Shown: positions 45,744 through 55,128, numbered from the stretch's first letter. The stretch: DNA of 64,000 bases from Okibacterium sp. HSC-33S16 (GCF_024171565.1 NZ_JALJZZ010000003.1:1-64000); one strand, 5' to 3'. Translations and numbers: made by a program. Notes: generated from the letters alone by a model not told the origin.

Positions 45744-46202
45744 ATGACACTGCCCCCACTGCCCAACTCCGCAATCGCCCTCGGTCAAAGCGCTGCAGAC
45801 TGGCGCGAGGCGATTCGGCTTGCCGGTGCGGCCCTGGTGGACAGCGGAGTGGCCGACGCGAGCTACACCGACCGCATGGTCGACGTGATCGAGGAGTTCG
45901 GCGCGTACATTGTGATCGCGCCCGGGCTCGCGCTCGCGCACGCTCGTCCCGGTAATGACGTGCACCGTGAAGGGCTCGCGGTTGTGACACTCGCCACCCC
46001 GGTGCCGTTCGGGCACCCGCACAACGACCCGGTGAGCGTCATCCTCGGCCTCGCGGTCACCACTCCCGAGAGCCACGTCACCAGTGTCGCGGCCCTCGCC
46101 AACGTGTTCAATGACGCCTCGGCGATCCCGGCGGTCGCCGCTGCCACCACCCCCGACGCCGTGCGCGCCGTTCTCGGCGCAACCGAGGAGGCTGCCGCGT
46201 GA
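45744..46202 (+). CDS. PTS IIA component (mannitol/fructose or ascorbate type)
   Basis: 152 residues. A IIA domain of the fructose/mannitol fold with the phospho-His in PGLALAHARPGNDV and the supporting VTLATPVPFGHPHNDPVSVI. Receives phosphate from HPr and gives it to IIB. Overlaps the IIB gene by GTGA. Relatives with this pairing (IIA plus a CGAGVGTS-type IIB) belong to ascorbate/SgaAB-like systems; the sugar here is unknown and no IIC gene follows. Confidence 0.85.
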   Translation: MTLPPLPNSAIALGQSAADWREAIRLAGAALVDSGVADASYTDRMVDVIEEFGAYIVIAPGLALAHARPGNDVHREGLAVVTLATPVPFGHPHNDPVSVILGLAVTTPESHVTSVAALANVFNDASAIPAVAAATTPDAVRAVLGATEEAAA

Positions 46203-46471
46203 AAATTGTTGCCATCTGTGGAGCCGGCGTCGGTACGTCGGGCATCCTCAAGGTGAATGCCGAGCGGGTTCTCGACCGACTGGGGATCGATGCGGAGGTG
46301 ACGGCATCCGATGTTGCCAGCATTGCCACGTCAGCCGCGCAGGCGCAAGTCATCCTCACCTCACCCGAGCTCGTCGACAAAATCGGCAAGACGTTCGCCG
46401 ACATCGTCGTGATCGAGAACTACTTTGATCTTGAGGAGCTCGAGCGAAAGCTCGACAAGGCGCTCGGTTAG
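46199..46471 (+). CDS. PTS IIB component (SgaB/UlaB type)
   Basis: 90 residues with the phospho-Cys loop VAICGAGVGTSGILKVNAE near the start, characteristic of lactose/ascorbate-type IIB domains. Stands alone; no IIC permease lies up- or downstream in the window (the next gene is on the other strand). Confidence 0.88.
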   Translation: MKIVAICGAGVGTSGILKVNAERVLDRLGIDAEVTASDVASIATSAAQAQVILTSPELVDKIGKTFADIVVIENYFDLEELERKLDKALG

Positions 46472-46504
46472 AGCACCCCGCCGAGCTCTCGCCCGGTTCG
46501 GTAG

Positions 46505-48214
46505 TTAGGCGGTTGCGCGTTTCGCGATCGCGGCCAGGTCGTCCTTGATCGCTGCCAGAACGACGGATGCTTCGGCGCGCTTCTCGGTCGGACGCTGCAC
46601 GTCGAGGTAGAACTTAATCTTCGGCTCGGTACCACTCGGCCGGGCCATCACGCGTGAACCGTCGGCGAGCAGGAACCGGAGTGCATCGGTGGGCGGGAGC
46701 TCACCGAACCCGTCGGAGAGGTCATCGATCTCGTCGACCTTCACGCCGCCGAGCTCCTGCAGCGGTTCGGCGCGGAGCTGAGCCATAATCGTCGCGATGT
46801 CGCTGAGGTCGGTGACCCGGAGCGAGAGCTGGTCGCTCGCGAAGTACCCGAACTTCTCGGCGAACGCCTCGAGCGCACGTTCAACCGTGACGCCCTGGTC
46901 TTTCAGGAAGCAGACCATCGAGAGGAAGTCGATCGCCGCCGAGATACCGTCCTTGTCCCGCACCGTTGTCGGGTTAACGAGGTAGCCGAGGGCCTCCTCG
47001 TAACCAAACAGCAGGTTCGGAACGCGGGAGACCCACTTGAAGCCGGTGAGGGTCTCGACGAAGTCGAGGTCGTAGGCCTCGGCCACAGCGGCCAACGCGG
47101 GGGAGGAGACGATCGAGCAGGCGAGGGCGCCGCCCAGGGTGGGCTGCTCGGCGTTGTTCACGGCGGCGCGCCAGCCGAGGAGCCAGCCCACCTCGTTGCC
47201 GGAGAGCTGGCGGTAGCCCTCGGCCTTCGAGGCATCGGGGATTGCTATCGAGAGCCGGTCGGCGTCGGGGTCGTTGGCGATGATGAGTTCCGCGCCCGCC
47301 TCCCGAGCCGTCGCGTAGGCGAGGTCGAGCGCGCCCGGTTCCTCGGGGTTCGGGAACGACACGGTCGGGAACGCCGCGTCGGGGAACTGCTGCTCGGTGA
47401 CCGGGGTGATCGTCGTGAGGCCCGCCTCAGCGGCGACGCGGGAGAAAGTCTCCCAACCGACGCCGTGCATCGCCGTGTAGACGACGTTGAGCTCGACCGG
47501 CTTTGCGGTCATCACACGGGCGGTCTCCCGAACGTAGGCGTCGAGGACGTCGTCGCCCGCGGTCTCGAAGGCGTCACTCCGCGGCAGCTCGAGCACGTTT
47601 CGCTCGGCAGCCACCCGGGTGATGTGCGCGGCGATGTCGGCGTCGGAGGGCGACACGATCTGCGAGCCCTGATCGTCGCCACCGAGGTACACCTTGTAGC
47701 CGTTGTCTGCGGGTGGGTTGTGGCTTGCCGTCACCATGACACCGGCCGACACATCGAGGTGCCGAACGGCGAACGCGAGGACCGGCGTCGGCAGCAGGCG
47801 GGGGAGCAGCACGGCGCGCACACCGGCGCCGGCCATGATCTCGGCGGTGTCGCGGGCGAACACGCTCGAGTTCTTCCGACCGTCGTAGCCGATGACGATG
47901 CTCGGGTTCGGGTCACGCTCGAGCAGGTAGGCGGCGAGCCCGGCGGCGGCCTGCGAGACCAGCACCCGGTTCATTCGGGCCGACCCGGCTTCGATTCGGC
48001 CGCGGAGTCCGGCCGTGCCGAAGGCGAGCCGGGTGTCGAACCGGTCGTGCAGGTAGGCGACGGCGTCGGCCGAGCCGGCGTTAACGGCGGCGAGCAGGGC
48101 CTCGATCTCGGCGCGGGTCTCGGCGTCGGGGTCCTGCGCGAGCCAGGCACGTGCGGTGGTGATGACGTCCTGATTTTCGGTGCCCGTGGCATCCGTTGTT
48201 TCGATATCGGCCAT
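46505..48214 (-). CDS. Phosphosugar mutase (phosphoglucomutase/phosphomannomutase family)
   Basis: 569 residues, alpha-D-phosphohexomutase family: GLRGRIEAGSARMNR, phosphoserine loop MVTASHNPPADNGYKVY, metal loop IANDPDADRLSIA and late ARPSGTEPKIKFYLD. Directly coupled to the purine nucleoside phosphorylase (stop and start share a base), so the likely job is to convert ribose/deoxyribose 1-phosphate to the 5-phosphate, a role filled by DeoB elsewhere. That role is inferred from context; the family also uses hexoses. Confidence 0.9.
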   Translation of the reverse strand: MADIETTDATGTENQDVITTARAWLAQDPDAETRAEIEALLAAVNAGSADAVAYLHDRFDTRLAFGTAGLRGRIEAGSARMNRVLVSQAAAGLAAYLLERDPNPSIVIGYDGRKNSSVFARDTAEIMAGAGVRAVLLPRLLPTPVLAFAVRHLDVSAGVMVTASHNPPADNGYKVYLGGDDQGSQIVSPSDADIAAHITRVAAERNVLELPRSDAFETAGDDVLDAYVRETARVMTAKPVELNVVYTAMHGVGWETFSRVAAEAGLTTITPVTEQQFPDAAFPTVSFPNPEEPGALDLAYATAREAGAELIIANDPDADRLSIAIPDASKAEGYRQLSGNEVGWLLGWRAAVNNAEQPTLGGALACSIVSSPALAAVAEAYDLDFVETLTGFKWVSRVPNLLFGYEEALGYLVNPTTVRDKDGISAAIDFLSMVCFLKDQGVTVERALEAFAEKFGYFASDQLSLRVTDLSDIATIMAQLRAEPLQELGGVKVDEIDDLSDGFGELPPTDALRFLLADGSRVMARPSGTEPKIKFYLDVQRPTEKRAEASVVLAAIKDDLAAIAKRATA

Positions 48215-49047
48215 CAGATCGCCGCCACAATGCTCGCGAGCAGGCCGGAGATGCGGTGCTCGGCTGCGCGGCCGGCCTCGATCACTTCTTCGTGGCTGAG
48301 CGGCGTCTTCTGAATGCCGGCGGCCAGGTTGGTGATGAGCGACATGCCGAGGATCTCCATGCCGGCCTGGCGGGCGGCGATGGCCTCAAGCGCGGTCGAC
48401 ATTCCGACGATGTGGCCGCCGAGAGTCTTCGCCATCTGCACCTCGGCCGGCGTCTCGTAGTGTGGACCGCGGAATTGGCAGTACACGCCCTCGTCGAGGT
48501 CAGCGTCGACCGTGCGGGCAACGTCGCGCAGGCGGCTGGAGTAGAGGTCGGTGAGGTCGACGAAGGTCGCGCCCTCGAGCGGGGAGTCGGCGGTGAGGTT
48601 GATGTGGTCGCTGATCAGCACGGGGGTTCCTGGTGACCAGGTCTCCTTGATGCCGCCGGCGCCGTTGGTGAGGATCATGGTGCTCGCGCCGGTCGCCGCA
48701 GCGGTACGTACGCTGTGCACGACCCGGCGAACGCCGTGTCCTTCGTAGTAGTGGGTGCGGGCGCCGATGACGAGCGCGCGCTTGCCGTTTTCGAGCAGGA
48801 TGGAGCGGAGCGTTCCGACGTGGCCGTCGAGTGCGGGCTTCGAGAACCCGGTGATCTCGTCGGCGGGAATGGTGGCGATCGTCTCGCCGAGCAGGTCGGC
48901 GGCCTTGCCCCAGCCGGAGCCCAGGGTGAGGGCGATGTCGTGCTGGGCGAAGCCCGTCGCTGCGGCGATTTCCGCGGCGGCCGTTGCTGCGACGTCGAAG
49001 GGGTTCGCGCTCGGGTCGTCGAGCGGGTTCACTGTGGATTCTGACAT
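48214..49047 (-). CDS. Purine nucleoside phosphorylase
   Basis: 277 residues of the trimeric PNP family (punA/DeoD2 type): ALTLGSGWGKAADLL, GARTHYYEGHGVRRVVHSVR, TNGAGGI, and the late MSTALEAIAARQAGMEILG with the phosphate/base residues. Yields pentose 1-phosphate for the downstream mutase. ATG at 49047. Confidence 0.94.
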   Translation of the reverse strand: MSESTVNPLDDPSANPFDVAATAAAEIAAATGFAQHDIALTLGSGWGKAADLLGETIATIPADEITGFSKPALDGHVGTLRSILLENGKRALVIGARTHYYEGHGVRRVVHSVRTAAATGASTMILTNGAGGIKETWSPGTPVLISDHINLTADSPLEGATFVDLTDLYSSRLRDVARTVDADLDEGVYCQFRGPHYETPAEVQMAKTLGGHIVGMSTALEAIAARQAGMEILGMSLITNLAAGIQKTPLSHEEVIEAGRAAEHRISGLLASIVAAI

Positions 49048-49209
49048 TCCGCCATCCTATTCGCCGCCACACTTTTCGACCGATATTCCAACGGATGCGT
49101 CGCGCCAGCCCACGGCTGAGCGCGCGTGAGCGAGAGGGGTGCGTTTTGGCGCGTTGCGCCGGTGTGTGACGGTTTTGGCTGAGCTCTCCTCACCTGAGAG
49201 AATGGAGTA

Positions 49210-50646
49210 ATGACCTACGAGTTCGAGCGCAAACACCGGATCGCTGTACTCGGAGGCGGACCAGGCGGGTATGACGCCGCGATGGCCGGAGCCCAGCTCG
49301 GCGCCGAGGTCACCCTCATCGAACGCCAGGGTGTCGGCGGCGCAGCGGTGATCACCGACGTCGTTCCGTCGAAGAGCCTCATCGCTACGGCCGAGGCGAC
49401 GAACGCCGTGCGCAGCGCACCCGAACTCGGTGTGCAGTTCTTCAACCGCAACGACGCGGGCAAGGCCGTGAAGCCTGAAGTCACCGTCAACCTCGCGGCC
49501 GTGAACAAGAGGCTGTTGAGCCTCGCTCGGCAGCAGTCAGAAGACATGCGTGCCAACCTCGAGCACGCCGGGGTGCGCATCGTCCAGGGCGACGGTCGCC
49601 TCGACGGGCGTGACGCCGTGATCGTCTCCACCGAGGGCGGCGGCCGGGGCACCGACTTCGACCGCATCGAGGCCGACACCATCGTGATCTCCGTGGGGGG
49701 GAGCCCCCGCGAACTGCCATCCGCTCGGCCCGACGGCGAGCGGATCCTCAGCTGGACCCAGCTCTACAACCTCAAATCCAACCCCGAGCACCTCATCGTG
49801 GTCGGTTCGGGCGTCACCGGTGCCGAGTTCGCCTCGGCCTACCGGGCGCTCGGCTCCGAGGTCACCCTCATCTCGAGCCGTGACCAGGTGCTGCCGGGCG
49901 AGGACGTCGATGCCGCGGCCGTGATCGAGAAGGTCTTCAAGCGCAACGGCATGACTGTGCTCAACAAGTCCCGCGCGCAGAGCGTCGTGCGCACGGAGAC
50001 CGGTGTGCTCGTCACCCTGTCCGACGGCCGTACCGTTGAGGGCAGCCACTGCCTCATGGCGGTCGGTGCCGTTCCCAACACGGCCGGCATCGGCCTCGAA
50101 GAGGCCGGTGTGCAGATGACCGAGTCCGGGCACATTCGGGTGAACCGGGTGGCTCGCACCTCGATACCGAACATTTACGCGGCCGGAGATTGCACGAATT
50201 TCATGCCACTGGCATCCGTCGCGTCAATGCAGGGTCGCGCAGCCATCTTCCACGCGATGGGCGATGCCGTGAACCCCACCGAACTGCGCAACGTGGCCGC
50301 CAACATCTTCACGCAGCCCGAGATCGCCACGGTCGGCTGGACGCAGAAGCAGATCGAAGAGGGCATAGCTCAGGGTGAGATCTACAAGCTGCCGCTCTCG
50401 CGCAACCCGCGCGCGAAGATGCAGGGCATCAAGGACGGCTTCGTCAAACTCTTCGCACGCACCGGGTCCGGCACGGTCATCGGTGGAGTGATTGTGGCGC
50501 CGAAGGCCAGTGAGCTCATCTTCCCCCTCGCCCTCGCGGTTGAGCACCGGCTCACCGTCGACGAGGTCGCGCGCGCGTTTGCGGTGTACCCGTCACTGTC
50601 GGGCAGCATCACTGATGCTGCAAAGGCCATGCACATCGTCCACTAA
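49210..50646 (+). CDS. NAD(P)H-quinone dehydrogenase (LpdA-type flavoprotein)
   Basis: 478 residues of the pyridine nucleotide-disulfide oxidoreductase family: FAD motif IAVLGGGPGGYDAAMAGAQL, NAD motif VVGSGVTGAEFASAYRAL, second FAD motif IPNIYAAGDCTNFMPLA, dimer domain. The redox cysteines are missing: where lipoamide dehydrogenase has GGTCLNxGCIPSK, this has GGAAVITDVVPSKS. This matches the mycobacterial LpdA (Rv3303c) group of quinone reductases, not a lipoamide dehydrogenase. ATG behind GGAG. Confidence 0.9.
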   Translation: MTYEFERKHRIAVLGGGPGGYDAAMAGAQLGAEVTLIERQGVGGAAVITDVVPSKSLIATAEATNAVRSAPELGVQFFNRNDAGKAVKPEVTVNLAAVNKRLLSLARQQSEDMRANLEHAGVRIVQGDGRLDGRDAVIVSTEGGGRGTDFDRIEADTIVISVGGSPRELPSARPDGERILSWTQLYNLKSNPEHLIVVGSGVTGAEFASAYRALGSEVTLISSRDQVLPGEDVDAAAVIEKVFKRNGMTVLNKSRAQSVVRTETGVLVTLSDGRTVEGSHCLMAVGAVPNTAGIGLEEAGVQMTESGHIRVNRVARTSIPNIYAAGDCTNFMPLASVASMQGRAAIFHAMGDAVNPTELRNVAANIFTQPEIATVGWTQKQIEEGIAQGEIYKLPLSRNPRAKMQGIKDGFVKLFARTGSGTVIGGVIVAPKASELIFPLALAVEHRLTVDEVARAFAVYPSLSGSITDAAKAMHIVH

Positions 50647-50667
50647 TTTTCACGACGTCGATGTCTC

Positions 50668-52542
50668 GTGATGGCTAGTCGCCAGGATTTCGCTCGGCGG
50701 GTGACCGCTCGGGTTCCCGCTCGATGGCGCGGCTGGCACCTCAGCGCGTTGCCGCGGCTGCTTGCCTCTGCGCCGCCCGCCGTGATCCTCATCGTCGGTC
50801 TGGCCGTGGCTGTCCTCGGGGCACTCATCGTGTTACGGCCGCTCACCTCGTTGTTCCTGCTCGGGCTCTACGTCGGCATCAGCGCCGTGGTGTCCGGCAT
50901 CGCCACATTGCTCGCCGACGGCTGGCCACCCCGGTGGTGGCGGTGGCCGCTCGCCGTGCTGTGGGTGCTCGGCGGCGTGGTTGTGCTGGTCTGGCTTGGC
51001 CGCAGCCTCGAGTTGTTGCCGAGGGCGCTCGCGCTGCTGCTCCTCGTCGGCGGCCTAGCCTCCTTCGGTGACGCGGTGTCTCGGGGCCGGATCACGCAGC
51101 GGGTGCTCGCGGCCTGCTGGGGTGGCGCCCAAATGGTCTTCGGGTTCCTGTCCCTGAGCTGGCCGGATGCCACCCTGCTGGTGGTCGCGGTCGTCTTTGG
51201 CGTGCGCACAATTGGGTTCGGAGCCGCGTTGCTGGTCCGCGGTGGCCGAGAATGGGCGCGGGCGGCCAGCCCGGAAGCTTTGCCAGTACCGTCGCCGAAG
51301 GTCGACCGCCGGCGAACCCTGCTGGCCGACTGTGGCCGCGGGGTCCTCGCGCTCGTCCTCGTCATCACGGCCTCGGCGGGCTGGTGGGTCAACGACTGGC
51401 TCTCTGGCGGTGCGATCGTCGTCGACGCGTTCTACTACCCGCCGTCCAACGTCCCGGATGGTCACGGTAGGCTCATCCGCTCAGACAACTACGCCGGTGA
51501 AATTCCCGAGGGCGGGACGGTGCAACGAATCCTGTATACGACGCGGGACGCCAACGGCGGGGATGCGGTTGCGAGCGGTCTGGTCATTCGTCCCACCGAT
51601 CCGCCACCGGGTCCCCGGCCGGTCGTGATCTGGAATCACGGCACCACGGGTGTCGCGCAAGCCTGCGCCCCGAGCCTGCGGAGGAAAGCGGCAACCGAGT
51701 GGGACATCCCGGCCGTGGAAGAAGCGCTCGATCGTGGATGGGTCGTTGTTGCGTCCGACTATTCCGGTCAGGGTGCGCCCGGGAAGTTCCCCTATTTGAT
51801 CGGCCGCGGTGAAGCGCGATCGTCGTTGGACGCGGTGCTGGCAGCGGGCGAACTTGAGGACCTTGTGCTGTCGCCAGACACGCTCGTATGGGGTCACTCC
51901 CAAGGCGGTCATGCCGCGTTGTGGACGACGCAGATTGCCGAGGAGTACACGCCGGGACTAACGATTCTTGGGACGGCTGCTCTGGCGCCTGCGGCCGACC
52001 CGTATGCGCTCGGCGAAGAGTTCACCCGGGGCTCCGCCTCCCCGCAACTGACATTGCTGATCTCCTGGGTCCTTGTGCCGTACTCGGAGACCTACGCAGA
52101 GATCGACCTGCGTGAGCATGTCGCGACCAGCGGTCGATTGCTCGTGCGCGAGATGACGCAGCGGTGTCCGACCGAGCCGGGGGTGCTGGTGTCAGTGTTC
52201 ACCGCGCTCGGTGTGGAGGTCGACCGACCGCTGTATGTCGGTGATCTCACCGATGGAGCGTTGGGTCGTCGATTGCAGGAGAACGCGGCCACCGGCCCGT
52301 TCGGCACACCGCTGTTCGTGGCATGGGGTGCTGAGGATGAGGTGCTGCCCACCTCGTTGCAGCGGGACTTCGTCGCCCAGCAGTGCGCGAATGGCGAACG
52401 GGTGCGGTGGGCGGAATATCCCGGCTACGGTCACCTGCGCATCCTGCAACCGAAGTCGAAGTTCCTCCCTGAACTCATCGATTGGTCGGATGCGCTTCTC
52501 GACCGCGACAACAGTGAGCCGCTGGACGACTGCGTCCGCTGA
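50668..52542 (+). CDS. Membrane protein with HdeD-like domain fused to a secretory-lipase-like hydrolase
   Basis: 624 residues. The first ~200 hold six membrane segments in two sets of three (HdeD/DUF308-like: AVILIVGLAVAVLGALIVL, LFLLGLYVGISAVVSGIATL and so on), then one more span (~225-245). The remaining ~370 residues are an alpha/beta hydrolase of the secretory-lipase type: WNHGTTGVAQACAPS, nucleophile Ser411 in VWGHSQGGHAALW, late Asp in VAWGAEDEVLP and His in YPGYGHLRI. The hydrolase should face outward. GTG 50668 and ATG 50671 are adjacent. Substrate unknown (lipid, ester or polyester). Confidence 0.82.
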   Translation: MMASRQDFARRVTARVPARWRGWHLSALPRLLASAPPAVILIVGLAVAVLGALIVLRPLTSLFLLGLYVGISAVVSGIATLLADGWPPRWWRWPLAVLWVLGGVVVLVWLGRSLELLPRALALLLLVGGLASFGDAVSRGRITQRVLAACWGGAQMVFGFLSLSWPDATLLVVAVVFGVRTIGFGAALLVRGGREWARAASPEALPVPSPKVDRRRTLLADCGRGVLALVLVITASAGWWVNDWLSGGAIVVDAFYYPPSNVPDGHGRLIRSDNYAGEIPEGGTVQRILYTTRDANGGDAVASGLVIRPTDPPPGPRPVVIWNHGTTGVAQACAPSLRRKAATEWDIPAVEEALDRGWVVVASDYSGQGAPGKFPYLIGRGEARSSLDAVLAAGELEDLVLSPDTLVWGHSQGGHAALWTTQIAEEYTPGLTILGTAALAPAADPYALGEEFTRGSASPQLTLLISWVLVPYSETYAEIDLREHVATSGRLLVREMTQRCPTEPGVLVSVFTALGVEVDRPLYVGDLTDGALGRRLQENAATGPFGTPLFVAWGAEDEVLPTSLQRDFVAQQCANGERVRWAEYPGYGHLRILQPKSKFLPELIDWSDALLDRDNSEPLDDCVR

Positions 52543-52646
52543 CAGCTGGCGTCGAAGCCCGCTGCTCACGCTCAATGCTGGGCTCTGCGCTTCGGGCGAG
52601 ACATGTCCCTCGCCACTGCCAACGTCTCGGGGCGAAAAGCGCGGTT

Positions 52647-53110
52647 ATCGCTCGGCCCCAACTGGCGCTGCGTCCCATTGCTTAGCTTGTTTCGGTGGAC
52701 CCCATGGTTGCTCGGGCAGGTACGGCGGTGCGGCCTATTCCTCGGCCAGTTATGGCTGTTCGCGCTGTTGCTCGGCCAGTAACGGTCGCCCCATCGTTGC
52801 TCGGGCATTTCGGGCTGGACTTTGAGCAAAAACTCGACCCAAAATGACCGAGCAATTGGGCGACTGACCGTTTGTGGCCGAGGAGGTCGATTTGACTGAC
52901 CGGTTCTGACCGAGCAATGGGCGTCTCGCCGTTTGTGTCCGAGCAAATCGGGGGCGAACGACCGGTTCTGCCCGAGCAATCGGGTGTTCCGCCGTTTCCG
53001 TCCGAGCAAATCTGAGCCAACGACCGTTTGTGTCTGACCAACGAGACTCCGACCGTCGTGCTGGACGACTGCGGAGGAAAGCGACCGGTTCTGTCTGAAT
53101 AACACGGTGG
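52647..53110. repeat. Large bidirectional ~31-bp-period repeat array (core CCGAGCAA)
   Basis: The gene-free stretch 52543-53200 lies between convergent genes. Minus copies (TTGCTCGG core) occur at about 52647, 52677, 52707, 52737, 52767 and 52796, 29-30 bases apart. Plus copies (CCGAGCAA core) follow at about 52848, 52878, 52910, 52939, 52972, 53002, and decayed ones at 53034, 53061 and 53095. Most plus units begin GACCG or GCCG, and type A (GACCGGTTCTGNCCGAGCAAT) alternates with type B (GCCGTTTGTGTCCGAGCAAA). The two arms face each other around 52820. Earlier bases (52560-52640) may hold two further decayed minus copies. Confidence 0.75.
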
Positions 53111-53143
53111 GGAGTCTCGCCGTGGAGCCCCATCGGTGAACGA

Positions 53144-53181
53144 CAGAAGCCGGCCCGCCCCCTGGGCGGAACCGGCTTCTG
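53144..53181. terminator. Terminator after the carboxylase alpha gene
   Basis: CAGAAGCCGG (53144-53153) pairs with CCGGCTTCTG (53172-53181), with an inner CCGCCC/GGGCGG stem. It lies 20 bases beyond the stop of the minus-strand carboxylase gene and could also stop transcripts coming from the left. Confidence 0.85.
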
Positions 53182-53200
53182 CGAATGTGTGTATGTATAT

Positions 53201-54967
53201 CTACGCGTCGGTGATCGTCAGCAGCTGGTGTCCACTCGACACCGTCGTGCCAACCGTCGCACTGATGTCGCCGATCGTGCCATCCTTGTGCGCCGTAATC
53301 GGCTGCTCCATCTTCATGGCCTCGAGCACAACGACGAGGTCACCCTTGACGACGCGCTGGCCGGCCTCCACCGCGAGCTTGATCACCGTAGCCTGCATGG
53401 GCGAGGCCACCGAGTCACCGGTCGCGCTTGACACCGCGCCGCTGCCGCCGTGCCGACGCGGCGCGGCGGTGAGCTGGCGGCTCCCGGCCGCGGCGGGGAG
53501 GAGGCTCGTCGGCAGGCTGACCTCGATGCGCTTGCCCTCGACCTCGACGACAACACTGTGGCGATTCATCGTCGGCTTGGGAGCGTCGGCTTCACCGTTC
53601 CACGGCTCGATGTCGTTGACGAACTCGGTCTCGATCCAGCGGGTGTAGACGCCGAAGGTGCCATCCTCGGCCGTGAACGCCGGGTCGCGCACGATCTTGC
53701 GGTGGAACGGGATGACGGTGGGGAGGCCGGCGACCTCGAACTCATCAAGGGCGCGACGCGAGCGCTCGAGCGCTTCGGTGCGGTCTTTGCCGGTGACGAT
53801 GATCTTGCCGAGCAGCGAGTCGAACGCGCCGGAGATCTCGTCGCCAGCCGTGACGCCGGAGTCAAGGCGGATGCCGGGTCCGCCGAACGTCTTGAACACG
53901 TGGATCGGTCCCGGCTGCGGCAGGAACCCGCGGCCCGGGTCTTCACCGTTGATGCGGAACTCGAAGGAGTGGCCCTGCGGCTTCGGGTCGTCGTAGTCGA
54001 GCGTGCCGCCCTCGGCGAGACGGAACTGCTCGCGCACCAGGTCGATGCCCGTGATCTCCTCGGAGACCGGGTGCTCCACCTGCAGGCGTGTGTTGACTTC
54101 GAGGAACGACACCGTGCCGTCCTTGCCGATGAGGAACTCGCAGGTGCCGGCGCCGACGTAGCCAACCTCCTTGAGGATGGCCTTGGACGAGCTGTAGAGC
54201 AGCTCAACCTGCTCGTCGCTGAGGAACGGCGCCGGTGCCTCTTCCACGAGCTTCTGGTGCCTACGCTGCAGCGAGCAGTCGCGGGTGGAGACAACAACAA
54301 CGTTGCCGTGCGCGTCGGCGAGGCACTGGGTCTCGACGTGTCGCGGCTGGTCGAGGTACTTCTCGACGAAGCACTCGCCCCGACCGAACGCCGCAATCGC
54401 CTCACGGGTCGCGGACTCGAACGCTTCAGGCACCTCGGACAGTTCACGGGCGACCTTGAGCCCACGACCGCCGCCGCCGAATGCCGCCTTGATGGCGACG
54501 GGCAGCCCGTGCTCCTCAACGAACGCGAGCACCTCGTCGGCCCCGGACACCGGGTTGAGCGTTCCGGGGGCGAGCGGGGCGCCGACCTTCTGCGCCACGT
54601 GGCGTGCGGAAACCTTGTCGCCGAGCTGTTCGATGGCCTCGGGAGAGGGGCCGATCCAGGTGATGCCGGCGCCGATGACGGCCCGCGCGAAGTCGGCGTT
54701 CTCGGCCAGGAAGCCGTAACCGGGGTGGATCGCGTCTGCTCCGGAGCGGCGGGCGAGAGAGAGGATCTTGTCAATGACGAGGTAGGTTTCGGCGCTCGTG
54801 GAGCCGCCAAGCGCGTACGCCTCGTCAGCGAGGGTAACGTGCAGGGCGTCCCGGTCCTGGTCGGCGTAGACGGCGACCGAGGCGATCCCACTGTCGCGCG
54901 CCGCGCGAATCACTCGAACGGCGATTTCGCCTCTGTTTGCTATGAGAACCTTCGTTATACGCGACAC
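53201..54967 (-). CDS. Acyl-CoA carboxylase alpha subunit (biotin carboxylase + BCCP)
   Basis: 588 residues. Residues 1-450 form a biotin carboxylase ([23 protein letters not shown]-grasp loop [33 protein letters not shown]); the last ~70 are a biotin carrier domain with the biotinyl-Lys552 in [10 protein letters not shown]. Carboxylates biotin for use by the beta subunit at 60.7 kb to make malonyl- or methylmalonyl-CoA. GTG start at 54967 after AGGGAA. The locus is split: maf, a methyltransferase and a two-component system lie between it and accE/accD. Confidence 0.95.
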   Translation of the reverse strand: MSRITKVLIANRGEIAVRVIRAARDSGIASVAVYADQDRDALHVTLADEAYALGGSTSAETYLVIDKILSLARRSGADAIHPGYGFLAENADFARAVIGAGITWIGPSPEAIEQLGDKVSARHVAQKVGAPLAPGTLNPVSGADEVLAFVEEHGLPVAIKAAFGGGGRGLKVARELSEVPEAFESATREAIAAFGRGECFVEKYLDQPRHVETQCLADAHGNVVVVSTRDCSLQRRHQKLVEEAPAPFLSDEQVELLYSSSKAILKEVGYVGAGTCEFLIGKDGTVSFLEVNTRLQVEHPVSEEITGIDLVREQFRLAEGGTLDYDDPKPQGHSFEFRINGEDPGRGFLPQPGPIHVFKTFGGPGIRLDSGVTAGDEISGAFDSLLGKIIVTGKDRTEALERSRRALDEFEVAGLPTVIPFHRKIVRDPAFTAEDGTFGVYTRWIETEFVNDIEPWNGEADAPKPTMNRHSVVVEVEGKRIEVSLPTSLLPAAAGSRQLTAAPRRHGGSGAVSSATGDSVASPMQATVIKLAVEAGQRVVKGDLVVVLEAMKMEQPITAHKDGTIGDISATVGTTVSSGHQLLTITDA

Positions 54968-55128
54968 AGTTCCCTAGCCTAGAACCCAACCGGGCGTCCG
55001 ATTTGGTCGGTGCACACAAAAATGCACGGCAATGCACTGGCGATGCCTACAAAAGTGCGGATTCCTACAAAATCGTCACACAGCATCCGTTCTTGCAAAA
55101 AGGCGAGCGGATGCCAGCGCCCGGCCGC

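Noticed and set aside
52572-53105. A 177-codon minus-strand frame through the repeat array with peptide repeats (LLGQNRSF, LLGHKRR)
   Set aside because: The repeats come from the 62-63-base DNA period; all three minus frames stay open similarly, the unit spacing is not a multiple of three, and there is no ribosome site or known domain.
52647-53110. CRISPR array
   Set aside because: Unit period (~31) is shorter than repeat plus spacer, units are degenerate rather than identical, orientation flips in the middle, and no cas genes are near.
53450-54982. 510-codon plus-strand frame opposite the carboxylase alpha gene
   Set aside because: Shadow frame; the biotin carboxylase and carrier motifs are on the minus strand.
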